From Siphonodentalium dalli (Eukaryota; Mollusca; Scaphopoda; Gadilida; Siphonodentaliidae), in NCBI GenBank assembly GCA_032622095.1, contig CP136066.1, positions 109,949,319 through 110,013,318 of the forward strand: a stretch of DNA of 64,000 nucleotides. The letters run 5' to 3'. The position numbers were made by a program, and so were the translations under genes. The notes beneath the pieces were generated by a model, which worked only from the letters and a program-made list of their open reading frames with translations, did not search any database and had not been told where the DNA came from. The number at the start of each line of letters is the position of its first letter. Position 1 is the first letter of the stretch. This document shows positions 12,795 through 23,930 of the stretch, piece by piece.

Positions 12795-12870
12795 GTCCCT
12801 GGCACAATAGAACCCAACCACCCAAAGACATATATGTCTTTGGGTGGTTGGGGTCTATTGTGCCAGGGAC
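12795..12870. repeat. 76-bp near-perfect palindrome
   Basis: The left arm GTCCCTGGCACAATAG..., ending CCCAAAGACA, is matched in reverse complement by TGTCTTTGGG..., ending CTATTGTGCCAGGGAC, with only TATA between. One mismatch is visible in the arms, and weaker pairing extends a few bases further out. It lies 36 bases outside the poly-G element at 12907. It could be a small palindromic MITE or a cruciform-forming site. Confidence 0.85.
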
Positions 12871-12906
12871 CTGTGTGCATGGTTAGTGATTTTATGCTTA
12901 TATTGT

Positions 12907-13783
12907 CAGGGGGGGGGGGGGGCGGAAAAAAACTGCGGGACACAACGTACCGGGGTGGGGGGGGGGGGGGTACATAGGCGTAACAAATTTACATGTAAAA
13001 TTTGTCCTTATTCATTTGGGGGGGGGGGGGGGGTTATTCGGAAACAAATTGCATGTCATTTTTTTCCAAATATGTATTTTCAGACTCACAACTTCAATTT
13101 TCTCTCATTTTATAGAATATGGATTAATCTTAATATCCAAATCATATATACATGAGTAGTACAATCCACATAAAACAATTTTGGATAACCACTGTCTTGG
13201 TTTACATGTGATATTGACCCCATTAACCCTCTTAATAATGCCGACTATGTCAGTGTCTACCAGTCGAAGAATTCTACCCTGCGATCGCTTATCTGGCAAA
13301 TTTTTACTGCAGAACTATCCCATGTATTAAACAATTTCTCCTCCAATGGTATCAGAAAACAGTTATATGCTGGTATCTCACTCATCTCATTTGCATCTTT
13401 TTCAAAGTCGAGGTAATGACTAGTTGTCATTTTTTAAAGTGCATACATAGCGTTGCGACCACCAATATACATGTTTGTACATGTCATGACATCACGAGGT
13501 ACAAATCTGCGTTCTACTGGTAGACAATGACCATTTTAGTCATAATAATCTAAACTAAGTTACCAAGCACCTTCTCGTGAATTGTATGCTCCGGTGTTTT
13601 TTTTGGTTTCCGGTCAAACCGAGTTGTTGTCCGGCTGGGGTAGATTTTATTTTTCGGGGGGGGGGGGGGCAAATTGTCAGTGGAAAAACTGCAGTTTTTG
13701 CTGTTGGGGGGGGGGGGTACCCAAACCGAAGAAAACAGTTTTTTCCACCCTGTGTCTGCAGTTTTTTTCCGCCCCCCCCCCTG
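12907..13783. mobile_element. Non-autonomous TIR element with poly-G ends (hAT-like ends, tentative)
   Basis: The left end starts CAGGGGGG and continues into GCGGAAAAAAACTGC. The right end is its inverse, finishing GCCCCCCCCCCTG. ATATTGT is present directly outside both ends (12900-12906 and 13784-13790), giving a 7-bp duplication; an 8-bp reading is off by one base. CAGGGG ends and a 7-8-bp duplication suggest hAT-like mobilisation. Several G runs of 10 or more lie inside. No transposase is present. Confidence 0.6.
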
Positions 13784-13790
13784 ATATTGT

Positions 13791-14336
13791 GCTAAACTAT
13801 TATATTGGTGTTGGGGGTCATTCTTTATAAAGTTTAGTTACATGTGTAAACAAAATGTATATTATGTCAGTATATTTTTGAAGGGGGTTTACTTGTATGA
13901 CCTCTTTAATAACGATTGAGAGATTCTTGGTAATTTCTCGGTTGCGACTATTAAATAGTGCTGCTAGCTCGTGAGCTTGCAGGACCTACATGTGTAGCTA
14001 AGTTTCTATACATGGATACTTTTCGAGGTTGACTTCATCGCGCCTTGTTGTATAACCAATCAAGCAGACATAATGATGTTACCCAAATGAGGTTGATCTG
14101 TAATTTCAGTCACGAGCTACTTGACATGTCTTACTTGCAACTGCCAGATGTCGCATGTCTGTTGACAGCATAAGTCATTCTTGTTCAGAATTATTGATAT
14201 TCAAATAGGAAGAGGACATTTCATAAATAAATAAACAGTAAAAAGGTTTATTTTTATCTTACTTTGCTCATACATAATTGAAATTTGCTAGGATTAGTGA
14301 CAAAACAATTCATAGTTTCCTTCTCCTGACCACATG
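13791..14336. other. Non-coding stretch
   Basis: No coding frame, RNA gene or repeat is recognised between the poly-G element and the TTAA-flanked MITE. Confidence 0.4.
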
Positions 14337-14340
14337 TTAA

Positions 14341-15135
14341 AGATACGGGCGGTGTTGGCGGTGGTTATGCTGTTAAAATATTCCGACCATTTTTTGACAC
14401 CCACCCCCTTTTAACACTAAAGCAGATATTTGCGGGGGGAAATTCACTGTAAACAGCTGTATATGAATTTCTGTGCATACTATTTATCATGGAGGTTAAC
14501 ATGGACATGTAAATAGGAATGAGTCATTTTGAGGTCATTCGGCCAAAAAAACATGGCTGCCAGCGGCCATCTTGGATTTTTAATTTGCAACAAAATACAA
14601 CACGATAACTGCATGCAGTCAGTTTACCAGTTAGAATTACAACGTGGTTTTGAAGTCCAACGCATTGTCAAAACACTAACAAAACAAGCAGGAATTTTTT
14701 TTTTTAGTTGCGGAAAAAATTGCTTGTTGGTGGCTTTGACCACCCACCCACCCCGGCATACGTGCCGGATTTTTTGTTTTACCCCCACCCCCCCCCCCCC
14801 GATGGTACCTGGCTTTTTTTTAGATCCGGATATGGTAAACATAAAGAGCGTTATTTGTTACTGTTTTCCTGATATGGAAATAATAAAAGAGCGTTTATAT
14901 CATTGGTGTGTGATTAACCAATAGAATTGCGCTGTGTTATGTAAACAGAAGCACAACTTCTGTAACACGAGCAGGCTCTTGTTTACGTACACCATCGTAC
15001 GTCTTGGCGACAATATACTATTTACGCGCTGATTATGTTTGGCATATGAACAAACCTATATAATTTTAATATTCCTTCTGTTGATGGCGATTTGAACAAA
15101 TATGAATATTTCTGCAACGAACGCCGTCCGTGCCT
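14341..15135 (+). mobile_element. TTAA-flanked MITE, AAAGAGCG family, copy 1 (long)
   Basis: TTAA sits at both edges (14337-14340 and 15136-15139). The termini are inverted (AGATACGGGCGG against AGGCACGGACGG). It carries two AAAGAGCG motifs (14843-14850, 14886-14893) and is related along its length to 35043-35529 and, inverted, to 32447-32936. It is about 300 bases longer than those copies, and the extra length includes a CCCCACC/poly-C segment resembling the poly-G element at 12907. A TTAA target points to piggyBac- or Kolobok-type transposases acting in trans. Confidence 0.75.
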
Positions 15136-15139
15136 TTAA

Positions 15140-15984
15140 GACTGCTAATACACCGTGCTATTTACTCAAAAATTACATTTCAGCCATGATTTGTTCAAGT
15201 GTTCTGCGCAGTAATCTTTGACCATACAGTTTGGCCCTAAAATTGAGTACCTTCTTTTGTTGCTGAAGACACTGCTAAAATATAATACTATATTATGCAA
15301 TTATTTGCAATAATATACATACACATAATTTTATGCAAACTAGTGGGCACAATAGGCAGAGAAAAGAGGTAACTATTCATTTTTAATTTTGGGACACCAT
15401 CTCACATTGCAGTGATCACATGTGGTCGGTTATCACATTTGACATATACCTTCACATGGATTGTGTGAGAGCCCCTCAACTGTAACCACCACGTACCGTA
15501 TCCAACGAGTCTACATGCATTATGTACAATCATCTTTTCACAGGGTGCATGCGCAATGGTCCATTCGGCGGGAGAAGGAACATGTCAGGATGTGACCAGA
15601 GTGGTCGAGACTGGACTGTCCAAAGCGGGATCAATTAATTTAGGTACGGTATATGCGGTCGCATGGGTATATTAATAGATATGCAAGTATAACAACTTAC
15701 ATGTTTATTTTATATTTGTTGACACACAAACGTTCGGATGAAATAGTGGAGTAGATTAGTAAAAGAATTGTTCACTTCGTGACTAAAGCATGACATTTTG
15801 CACATATGTACATATTCACATACTTATTGATATTAGTTATGGAGCCACGCTGAAATTTCACTTTAACCCCTCTTTTAAGGGGTTTTCCGAATTTAAAGAG
15901 CGTTTCGTGATTATATAACTTAATAAATGTCACAAATAATCTTACCATCAAATCTGCGCTTTTAAATTTAGGCATTTTATGCAA
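15140..15984. other. Non-coding stretch
   Basis: No gene seen. It contains an AAAGAGCG motif (15895-15902) in TTTCCGAATTTAAAGAGCG, and a short hairpin CCCCTCTTTTAAGGGG just before it. Confidence 0.4.
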
Positions 15985-16422
15985 GAATGACTCATCGCGA
16001 TATAATGGCATATTTTAGCACCTCACTATTGGCCATACAGTCACTCACTGTATACCTTTTATTCACACATATCACCATATATCCACTCAAGATATACACA
16101 TACACCCCACTCATGGCCATAGAGTCTCACCAATGGCAAAATCAATACCCCAGATTTGCATATACACCTCGTCCATGACAATTTAGCCACTCGATGTATA
16201 ACCACACACACATCCACGATCGTACAGCTAGCTACTCTATCTATACCTATACATCCATGCACCAATGATAGTACAACAATCACGACCGTACAGTCAGTGC
16301 ATGTACACCTATATATACATATAGTCCCACACACGTATACACCCATCCATGACAATAGTCACCCAATGTAAGCATGTATATCCCACACATGACCATACAT
16401 TCGCTCTATACACAAACAACAC

Positions 16423-17596
16423 GGTTACGTAGCGTTTTTCCGAAGACCCATAACTCCGAAGGTCCGATTCTCCGAAGGTCAGATTCTCCGACGCCCCGAT
16501 TCTCCGAAAGCTCATAACTCCGAAGTCCCGATTCTCCGAAATCCCATAACTCCGAAGACCCATAACTCCGAAAGCCCATAACTCCGAAGGTCTATAACTC
16601 CGAAGGGCCGATTCTCCGAAGGTCCGATTCTCCGAAGATCATGTTTTATCGCTTATTAAATAATGTACAGTCCAGTGGCGGGGTCAATGGGGCCCTAGGG
16701 AAGACCGCCCCCAAAAAACATGTCAAATGTCATGTAAACGTCAGGAAATCCCTCCTAGGCATTCAAATATTCACAGTGTTCCTGCCCAGGGGAGCCCCCG
16801 GACCAACGATTGGGGACGACCCCTCCCATGTATGCGCTCCCCAAATCAGGCCTTCGTGATATGCTTTCGGCATATCATATGCATGATATATCCCCCACAT
16901 ATCCCCCACATATGCTAATTAATGTGCACCCCTAAATGGGAACCCTGGCTCCGCCACTGGTGTGCACCGGGTATATTATAACGAAACGCTTCAAGAATGT
17001 CAGAGTATAGCCTAACATGCACAGGGGCGACAAGTTCTTCCCCGTTCACCCCTGTACATTTTACTCTGGCATCTCATGGGCCAACGTAACGTTATAGTAT
17101 CTGGTGTATAGTCAGTGGCGGGCCAGGATTCCCATTTAGGTGGGGCAGTAGGAAAAGTTTGAATATTTTGATGCCCCATGAACGATTTCCGGGCGTTTAC
17201 ATGACATTGGACATGTTTTGGTAGGGGCCCATATTGTCTGAAATAGTAAGTAGAGGTTTAATGGGGGAAGTGGGACTTTTGGGACCCCTTGGCTTCGCCA
17301 CTGGACTGTACACTATTTAGTAAACGATAATACCCCGATAAAACAAAATCTTCGGAGAATCGGACCTTCGGAGAATCGGACCTTCGGAGTTATAGGTCTT
17401 CGGAGAATCGGCCCTTCGGAGTTATAGGTCTTCGGAGTTATAGGTCTTCGGAGTTATGGGCTTTCGGAGAATCGGATCTTCGGAGTTATGGGCCGTCGGA
17501 GAATCGGGTCTTCGGAGTTGTGGGCCGTCGGAGAATCGGGTCTTCGGAGTTGTGGGCCTTTGTGGTAATAGGTCTTCGGAAAACCGGTCTGACACC
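16423..17596. mobile_element. Foldback element FB-1: 16-bp repeat arrays as inverted ends, exact 8-bp TSD
   Basis: AACAACAC occurs immediately outside both ends (16415-16422 and 17597-17604). The ends align as GGT...TTTTCCGAAGACC. Each arm is then an array of 16-bp direct units, about 12 on the left and about 14 on the right. There are two unit types: CCGAAGGTCCGATTCT and CCGAAGACCCATAACT. The order of types differs between arms, implying independent unequal exchange. The arrays end at TGTTTTATCG on both inner sides. The interior is itself inverted (CAGTGGCGG at 16673 against CCGCCACTG-like ends near 17300). There are no genes, so it must be moved in trans. Confidence 0.85.
16673..17308. repeat. 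Inverted pair of CAGTGGCGG-ended segments inside FB-1
   Basis: The left half (16673-16959) runs from CAGTGGCGGGG to TCCGCCACTG. The right half (17113-17308) runs from CAGTGGCGGGCCAGG to TTCGCCACTG. The two share inverted segments (CCCTAAATGGGAACCCTGG against a CCAGGATTCCCATTTAGG counterpart). Each half looks like a small TIR element. Their outer flanks (GTACAGTC and GACTGTAC) are inverted rather than direct, so the pair probably arose by inverted duplication inside the foldback. Confidence 0.6.
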
Positions 17597-17830
17597 AACA
17601 ACACATAGATGAACATACAACTACTAGCATTATACCCACACACCACTTCAATAACCATACAAATAATCATTGAATAGCAATTCACCTCACACATGACCAT
17701 ACAGTCACCCCTTGTATAAATATACATCTCACCATGGACACACCACCCCATCACCATATAGGCTACTTCTTCGCACAATTCATGACCATACAATAACTCC
17801 CTGCAGAACTGTTCACCTCATCTATGAGAA

Positions 17831-18301
17831 ATATATGCCATTTTGATATACATCAATTTGATTTATGTGATAATGGTTGAGAGTTTCACGCAGTTCCGTT
17901 TAGACGTTCTGCCTATTTCTGTTCAAAGATATGGCCAGTTTCCCAAAAGACATTTTTGGCAAAATTCCATACTACAGTACAGCATTAAAATGAATTTGTC
18001 ATGCCTCAGAAGGTACAGGGACAACGAAAATGAAACATGACTGTAGTAGTCAGTGAAGTAAGTAACATGGTTAATAACAAAGTGAGTTACAATTTGCTAA
18101 CAGAGAATACTGCTCGGGATATATGTGGAAGCCACCTTGAGCAATGTTGTCTAGAAACACATTAGTGTGACACATTTAAGACAGATCAAAAACAATAAGC
18201 ATCTTTGATACAAAAGATAGTTTAATTTACTTGAATAAATGGTCCAAACTTGAAAAGTTTTTTTTGCCGATTTTGATGTCAAGTTTGAGATTAATATTAT
18301 C
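17831..18301. other. Non-coding stretch
   Basis: No gene. The part at about 18190-18290 recurs inverted near 35690-35810 (shared TTGATGTCAAGTTTG-like and TGGTCCAAACTTGAAAAG-like segments), so it belongs to another dispersed repeat. Confidence 0.45.
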
Positions 18302-18445
18302 CATCATGTCCTGGGGTGTGGGATGGTAAAATCTCACCCTCGATGCCATATATTTGGGCCGGACACGAGGCTTGCCGAGTGTCCGGACCAAATATCTGGC
18401 CCCGAGGGTGAGATTTTTCCAAACCCACATCCCATGTCACGATGG
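18302..18445. repeat. 144-bp hairpin element
   Basis: The arms pair over about 60 bases. CATCATGTCCTGGGGTGTGG opposes a CCCACATCCCATGTCACGATG counterpart, ATCTCACCCTCG opposes CGAGGGTGAGAT, and GGCCGGACAC opposes GTGTCCGG. The centre is GAGGCTTGCCGA. The layout (TCTCAC near the ends, CTTGCCGAG-like centre) resembles the hairpins at 47612 and 61974, suggesting one class of snap-back MITE. Confidence 0.75.
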
Positions 18446-19299
18446 ATCATTTTTCTCTCAACCCAAGAGCCTCATTCCGATTTTTTGTTTTATACAAATC
18501 TTTGGCACATTCCAGTAGCTTCGTAACGGTACAACTGGGGAGAAATCTGAAACTATATTCGTGATTTTCTGGTATAATTTCGGTATATACCGTAAAAACA
18601 ATGCGCGCTAACGTAATACAGCATAGCCAATTGTATTAGTCTAATATCAATGAGTATGTGAATATGTACATATGTGCAAAGTTTCATGCTTCAGTCACAA
18701 TTTGAACAATTGCCTTGAAAATTTGACTTAATCTACTCCACTAAAACAATCATTTTATTTTGGCACACTTAGAAGTTTCAACATTGGGGGCCTAATATAT
18801 ATATATATTATAATTACAACTACTTTCGTTTTCATTGAAATTCGGGCATTTGATTGCTCGAGAGGCTAGGGGGCGACTCGATCTGTCATGCATATATGTT
18901 GCAGTGGACGAGTCACATCGCGTATATAGTGACATTTTAAGAATGCCAAAACTCGGGGCAGAGTTATCTCTCATTGCTCCGCTGAGTTACCCTGCCACAA
19001 GGACATTTGGTAAAGATTTCTGACATGAACTTAGTTTTTTTGTTTTAGGATTAAAATTTTCTATGTCTGGCTCAGTTCATATTGTTTTTATCTATACCGA
19101 AAGAATTACCAATATTGCAAACTTGTGGTGGTCAAAATAAGATAACAGGTGACTAAATATAACAATGATACGTAAAAATAGATGTATCGGTCCCAAAAGT
19201 ACCATCCTTGTGGCTGCGATCTATCGCAGCGATAACGGAGAGGGCGCTGCACGAAGTTTGGGTCATTGATTTGTTGGCAAAAGCTATAGTGTATACAAT
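18446..19299. other. Non-coding stretch
   Basis: No domain recognised. The open frame at about 18835-19023 has no similarity that I know. It may hold introns or upstream exons of the IgGFc-domain gene, but I cannot place splice sites. Confidence 0.35.
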
Positions 19300-19313
19300 G
19301 TATTTTCCACGAT

Positions 19314-19620
19314 ATGATGACTGAAGACGCATGCGATGAAGTCTCTATAATTGTACCAAAGAATAGTGTGGTCACCGACACTCTTAAAATGGAACTTAAG
19401 AAGCGGGATGATAAAATCGAGAATATGGAATCTAAATTGAATAATGTTAATCGGAACCGCGGGCGGAACTATATATGTCATGAACCTCGGCTGAATTTGG
19501 ACGATCTGCAGCAACACGACCGACGACCGAACCTGCGCATATCCGGTGCCCCCGAAAATTAACACGAAAAAACTGATGACACCATTAAAACTACTCAAAG
19601 ACACTGAATCCGAAACTGAA
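19314..19620 (+). pseudogene. LINE ORF1-like fragment
   Basis: The reading frame from 19314 gives a short coiled-coil-like stretch (LKMELKKRDDKIENMESKL) followed by LDDLQQHDRRPNLRISGAPEN. The latter matches the 'L..YSRRNNLRI.GVPE' phrase seen at the coiled-coil/RRM junction of L1-like ORF1 proteins. A stop follows at 19560-19562, but the frame continues with HEKTDD, consistent with a point-mutated relic. No reverse transcriptase is nearby, so this is an isolated 5' fragment of a non-LTR element. Confidence 0.65.
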
Positions 19621-19738
19621 ACATTAAATAAATCCGAACTATAGCTTTCAATAAAATTGTCCTGTAATCCCCCAATACATGTATTTGTATTTTATTAAAC
19701 AAACTAGTTATGTTTAAATCAAAACAACTATCTTGCAG

Positions 19739-20959
19739 ATACACACTCCAACATGATGTTTGGTCGGCTGTTCTATATTGGCTTCATGGAAAATAGCAGA
19801 TGGAAGCCAAATATTCCGTGCAGCACGACGATTTTGATGGGGAATTTCGGAAGCTGCACGGCAAATGCTTCCGTGACTACACCACTTTTCAACGCTGCAT
19901 ACAAGCAAGAGGTAACTATAGGTGCCGGAGCGGTTGTTACGTTGACTATGCCCGACGAGTTACAGTACGCAAAGGAAGATCGCGGTATCGTCGTCATAGC
20001 AACGGACAACATCAATGTATTTCTCTCGAATGGTGACCGATTTTCGAACGACGCATATACAGGGAGACCTGCGGATAAACTTGGGCGGCATTATATCGTC
20101 ACAACATGGAAGACAAGTTCGCAGATTTTGGTAGTTGGTGTCAGAAATGGAACAGACGTGTCATTGAAGTTCCCAGTTTCGATGACAACTAACATGACAT
20201 TTGACGGTGTTGCATACAATCCAGGAGATACATTTAACTTTACACTAAATGAGTTCGAAACTCGGCAAATCTACTCAACAGATGATTTGACCGGTGTGGA
20301 AATAATTACAGATCAACTTGTCGGCGTCATGTGCGGCAACCGCAAAACTAAACTAGAATTTGGAGCACGCGACCACATGATTGAGCAGATGGTGCCAGTG
20401 GACAGACTGGGTACAGAACACATTACGGTCGGGACACCCATGAACCAAGGGGAAGATATCTTCCGAGTCACAAGTACTGTCGTGGGAACTGTGCTTACCA
20501 TTAATGGAATACAGACAAACGTATTCAGTACGGTCGGTGAGTTCGAGGATTATCGGTTTTTGTCTGGGCAGTACAATTTCATGAACGCGACAGAACCGGT
20601 TCAAGTAGCGATGTTTAGTCAATGCCGTATATAGCATGTCAGTATGCGACCCCGCAATGGGAATGCTTACTCCGATAAAGCATTTTTCTCGTAACCATTT
20701 ATACAAACCGCCTCTAGATAATGCCACAAATCACGTGGTGATCGTCAGCAAGAAAGACTACTCTGCCGGCTTCTTCATAGATGGCGCTCCAGTCTGTGTG
20801 CTCTGGACGCCCGTGGCATACGCGAGCGAATATGTTGCAACAAAGATAGAAGTGAATAGCAGCACACACGTCATCATTAACAGTAACCCAGTTGCTACAT
20901 TCGCGACATACGCCTTTGGTGCCCGTGACAGAACTTCTTACTTGCTTACTCTCAAGTAG
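19739..20959 (+). CDS. IgGFc-binding protein N-terminal domain, 3' exon with one frameshift
   Basis: A polypyrimidine/AG acceptor (TATCTTGCAG, ending 19738) opens a frame that reads DTHSNMMFGRLFYIGFMEN, the usual start of the IgGFc-binding N-terminal domain (family consensus DT.G..F.IGFMEN). Further family landmarks follow: DLTGVEIITDQLVGVMCGN, DHMIEQMVPVDRLGTEH, and DPAMGMLTPIKHF with a hydrophobic beta-rich C-terminal part ending FGARDRTSYLLTLK. The first frame stops at 20632-20634 (after QCRI). The rest of the domain continues in the +1 frame from about 20636 to the stop at 20957-20959, so one frameshift splits the domain. Members are secreted or mucosal proteins thought to act in adhesion or defence. 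No signal peptide is seen, so that would lie in an upstream exon. It could be a live gene with a sequencing error or a recent pseudogene. Confidence 0.8.
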
Positions 20960-21574
20960 GCACATCCAAACTCAGACAATACCAGGTATAATTTCTGTAT
21001 AGAGTCATTGCGGCTATGTTGCCAAAGACGTTCTGGTGAATCACGCCAGTTAAATGTGTACATGTTGGCGCTGCAAAACCAACATTTCTTAACATTCTAG
21101 AACCGTGGTGTAAATTTACTAGTTTGCATATTTCATTTAAATTTGTTGAACGCAGTTCTTGTGAGAACTGAAACAAATGTTTTATTAGTCAAGTTTCCTA
21201 TTGGAACTTTTTTTTATATCAACCCTGCTGACAGAATAACATTTCAGTGAAAGTTGTGAAATCGAATGGTGACGTATTACACGAGAAAAAACTGACATAT
21301 CAAGTGAAGATCGACAAGGTTCTAAAGCTGCTAAATAGAATTTTGGGGTAAAAAAACATGTTTGGCCAGCTGGTCTGGCCATATGAATTTGTGTGGCCAT
21401 ATTCGAAATTATGTCTGCCAGAAAATATCAGGCTTGATAATTTATTGATGAAAAGATTATTCACGGCCATCGGGTGTATACTGGTGGACAAATTTTAGAT
21501 CGCCGCGTGTCGCCGAATGCGCCGTGTGTCTGTGGAGCTTTTATAAATAGATAAATGGTTTTTCCTTTTTCCGG
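20960..21574. other. Non-coding, downstream of the IgGFc-domain exon
   Basis: No further coding exon and no clear AATAAA signal close to the stop was seen. Nothing else is recognised. Confidence 0.4.
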
Positions 21575-22115
21575 TTGTGACAATTCGCACTAGGTCCCTG
21601 TTTTCGGAGGTCTATTTGCGGAGATCCCAGAATTCGCGGAGATCTCCTAAAATGGTCGAAATATGTTGATTTTAATGAGGGAACGGGTGCGTATATGTTA
21701 ATTGATGCCTATTTTAAACAAATAATGACACGATCATCATAATAGTGGTTTGTTCTATCAATCATATCATGATCATGATCATCATAATACGGAACAAGTC
21801 ATGCGACTTTTCGTCCCAATAACATTATTTGCAATGCTTGTTTACAAATATATGTATCGTCATTCGATATTTACTTGTTTAAGAGAAATAGTATTCAACC
21901 AACTGATAGATAGCCTGTTGTGACAATTCGCAGTAGGTCCCTGTTTGCGGAGGTCTATTTGCGGAGTTCCCCGAATTCGCGGAGATCCCCTAAAATGGTC
22001 GAAATATGTTGATTTTAATGAGGGAACGGGTGCGTATATGTCAATTGATACGTATTTTAAACAAATAACGACACGATCATGATAATAGTGGTTTGTTCTA
22101 TCAATCATATCAAAT
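21575..22115. repeat. Direct repeat pair of about 195 bp
   Basis: Two copies (about 21576-21770 and 21919-22111) share TGTGACAATTCGCA, GGTCCCTGTTT, two GCGGAG motifs, AAAATGGTCGAAATATG and TAGTGGTTTGTTCTATC, with few differences. They are 343 bases apart, separated by unrelated sequence. They look like two insertions or a segmental duplication of one repeat. Confidence 0.75.
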
Positions 22116-23097
22116 TCGCTGGATTGATAGTTGCAGTATGTCACTATTATGACCGCATTAATTGCTTTCAATGTTTAGATATCAACAATGGCTGGACCAC
22201 TGTTGAAGATTTTATGGCGGGAACACAATGACTCCGATTTTTGATCCGCATTTAGAGAATTCTGGTGTGGTGAATTAGAAAGCTGCAGTAATAAGCCGTA
22301 GTTTTTTGTAATAATTTGAAGGATTAGTTGTTTTAACGGAATTCTGAGGCCAATATATTTTACATTTTTTTAATAATTTTAATAATAATAATAATAACTA
22401 GCGGCTTTTCGAATTCCCGGTGGGAAATTCGTATACTTCCATATACTTAAAGTTTGCAATGATTCTCGTTTCACATGTATTGCGCTTTACCACTCACTAT
22501 TCCTTCTTTTCTCTTCCTATTTCTCGGGTTGATGCTACTTTTATGTTTTGATTTTCGTCATGTACACATGTTTGTTCGTTTGTTTGTTTCTGCTGTCATC
22601 CGTAGTTGACTAAAGTCTCAGGTACTGCGTTTCTCTGGTACTTTGTACACAAGTACTGTTTCCCAGTGGATGTTTGACGTCGCGTTATATCTGGGAAAAT
22701 TCATTTTACATGACAAAATAGTAGCATGTGATTGCCCCTATACTTCTGAACTATGTCCGGAGACTGCTTCATTTCTGTAAATGCAACAAGATGGACACCT
22801 ATGCCAAATTACAGACATTGTAATTTTTATCACAATGCAGACAAAACAATTGAGTGCACTAATAGTCATACTATTTTTATTGATATAAACGGTAAATATT
22901 GTTCCAGGCTGACATACAAGATACAATTAAGTTCGAGGTACGTACGTTTTACGACATATAGCGTCCCCATGAGTAAACCGTTTGCTCTAAAACTCAGGAA
23001 ATCGCTCTCAAGTTGCGCATTGATACTCCTAATAACATCCACACATGAAAAAAGTTATATCCCCATGTTTGATTTTTGGAGCATTTTTTCCACCTTT
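22116..23097. other. Non-coding stretch
   Basis: No gene recognised. There is an (AAT)n-like run near 22368-22396. The phrase TTTTAACGGAATTCTGAG (about 22329-22346) is shared, inverted, with about 1349-1366 and, more loosely, with 24483-24500, marking fragments of one dispersed repeat. Confidence 0.45.
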
Positions 23098-23560
23098 AGT
23101 TTTCGGTAAAATTTAGCAACTTTAACCCACCCGAATGTGAGCTCTCCGTCGGGCAGCTTGCTTTTTTAGTAGAAAGCTCAAAGTTTGGTATATTATCTAA
23201 GGTATATCTAAATATATGCTCGTGCATTAGCTCCCTCTTTTATGAGCCCGTTTGGATTTGGCGGGAAAAATAGCTTAGTGATACAGCACGTAACTATTCT
23301 CCTTTACCTTATAAAGCCTCGCCAAGAGTAAACGTTTGGCTTTAGGGCGATTCAAGCAGACATGACTAAGTTGCGCCTGATTATTAGCTATCACATCCAC
23401 TTATCAAATTTTTTTTATCTTGATGTCTGATTTTTTGAAAAATTCCCCCCCTTTAATTTTCGTTAAAATTTGTCAAAAGTTTGAACCCACCTGAAGCTGG
23501 GTCGCTTTTGGACAGGTTGCTTTAATACTAGATAGGTCAAACTTTCGAATCGTAACTAAT
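23098..23560. repeat. Diverged direct duplication
   Basis: Segments at about 23098-23210 and 23455-23560 share GTTAAAATTT or GTAAAATTT, a TTTRAACCCACC-like phrase, GGCAGCTTGCTTT against GGACAGGTTGCTTT, and a following AAAGTTTG-like phrase. The pair is an old duplication. Confidence 0.5.
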
Positions 23561-23639
23561 GGATACCACCGTATCTTTTACCTTATTAATCTTGCTCAAT
23601 AATTAGCCCATTTAGATTTGATGCTATAAATAGATAATG

Positions 23640-23930
23640 TTTAGTCCCGGTCGTAGGTCGGTAACGGTCCGGCCTAAAAACTAACAAGTGGTATATTCGG
23701 GTCCGCGTCACTCTTCCCATTCGGAGCATGCAATACAAAATTGACAGCGCTGGACTTGTTGTTGTTGTTTTTATTTGTTTTTTTTTGTTTTTGCTAAATC
23801 TGCCGTTTACATCCGCCACCGGTCTGCCTGGTCTCACCACCCGGTCTGGTCTCACAACCCCGGCATGGTCCCACCGCTTTTCCGGGTCTGGTCTCACCCT
23901 CTCCTGCGCTTCAACTCCTCCAACAGCTAT
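23640..23930. repeat. CGGTC/GGTCTCACC-rich degenerate repeat
   Basis: Several copies of GGTCTGGTCTCACC-like and CCGGTC-like phrases lie between about 23818 and 23905, with an inverted GGTCGGTAACGGTCCGGCC at about 23656-23674. Locally GC-rich compared with the rest. Open frames on both strands arise from the repetition, and I do not call a gene. Confidence 0.45.

Larger units (their letters stand above)
15985..17830. repeat. Degenerate satellite-like block, smaller copy, interrupted by a foldback
   Basis: Irregular repetition of a phrase like CCATACAGTCACTC followed by TGTATACC or TATACACC, at 15985-16422 and again at 17597-17830. It is the reverse complement of the phrase repeated at 37.2-39.05 kb (GGAGTGACTGTATGG, GTGTATATGTATAC). 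The foldback element 16423-17596 splits it, so the block predates that insertion. Units are irregular, about 30-60 bases. Confidence 0.7.

Noticed and set aside
16059-17793. Open frames of 80-120 codons in the satellite and FB-1 arrays
   Set aside because: They follow the repeat period, contain repeated SEN/RRPDSPT-type phrases, and are a by-product of the 16-bp and satellite units.
20626-20642. Micro-intron GT...AG of 16 bases joining the two IgGFc-domain frames
   Set aside because: Far too short for spliceosomal removal; a one-base frameshift is simpler.
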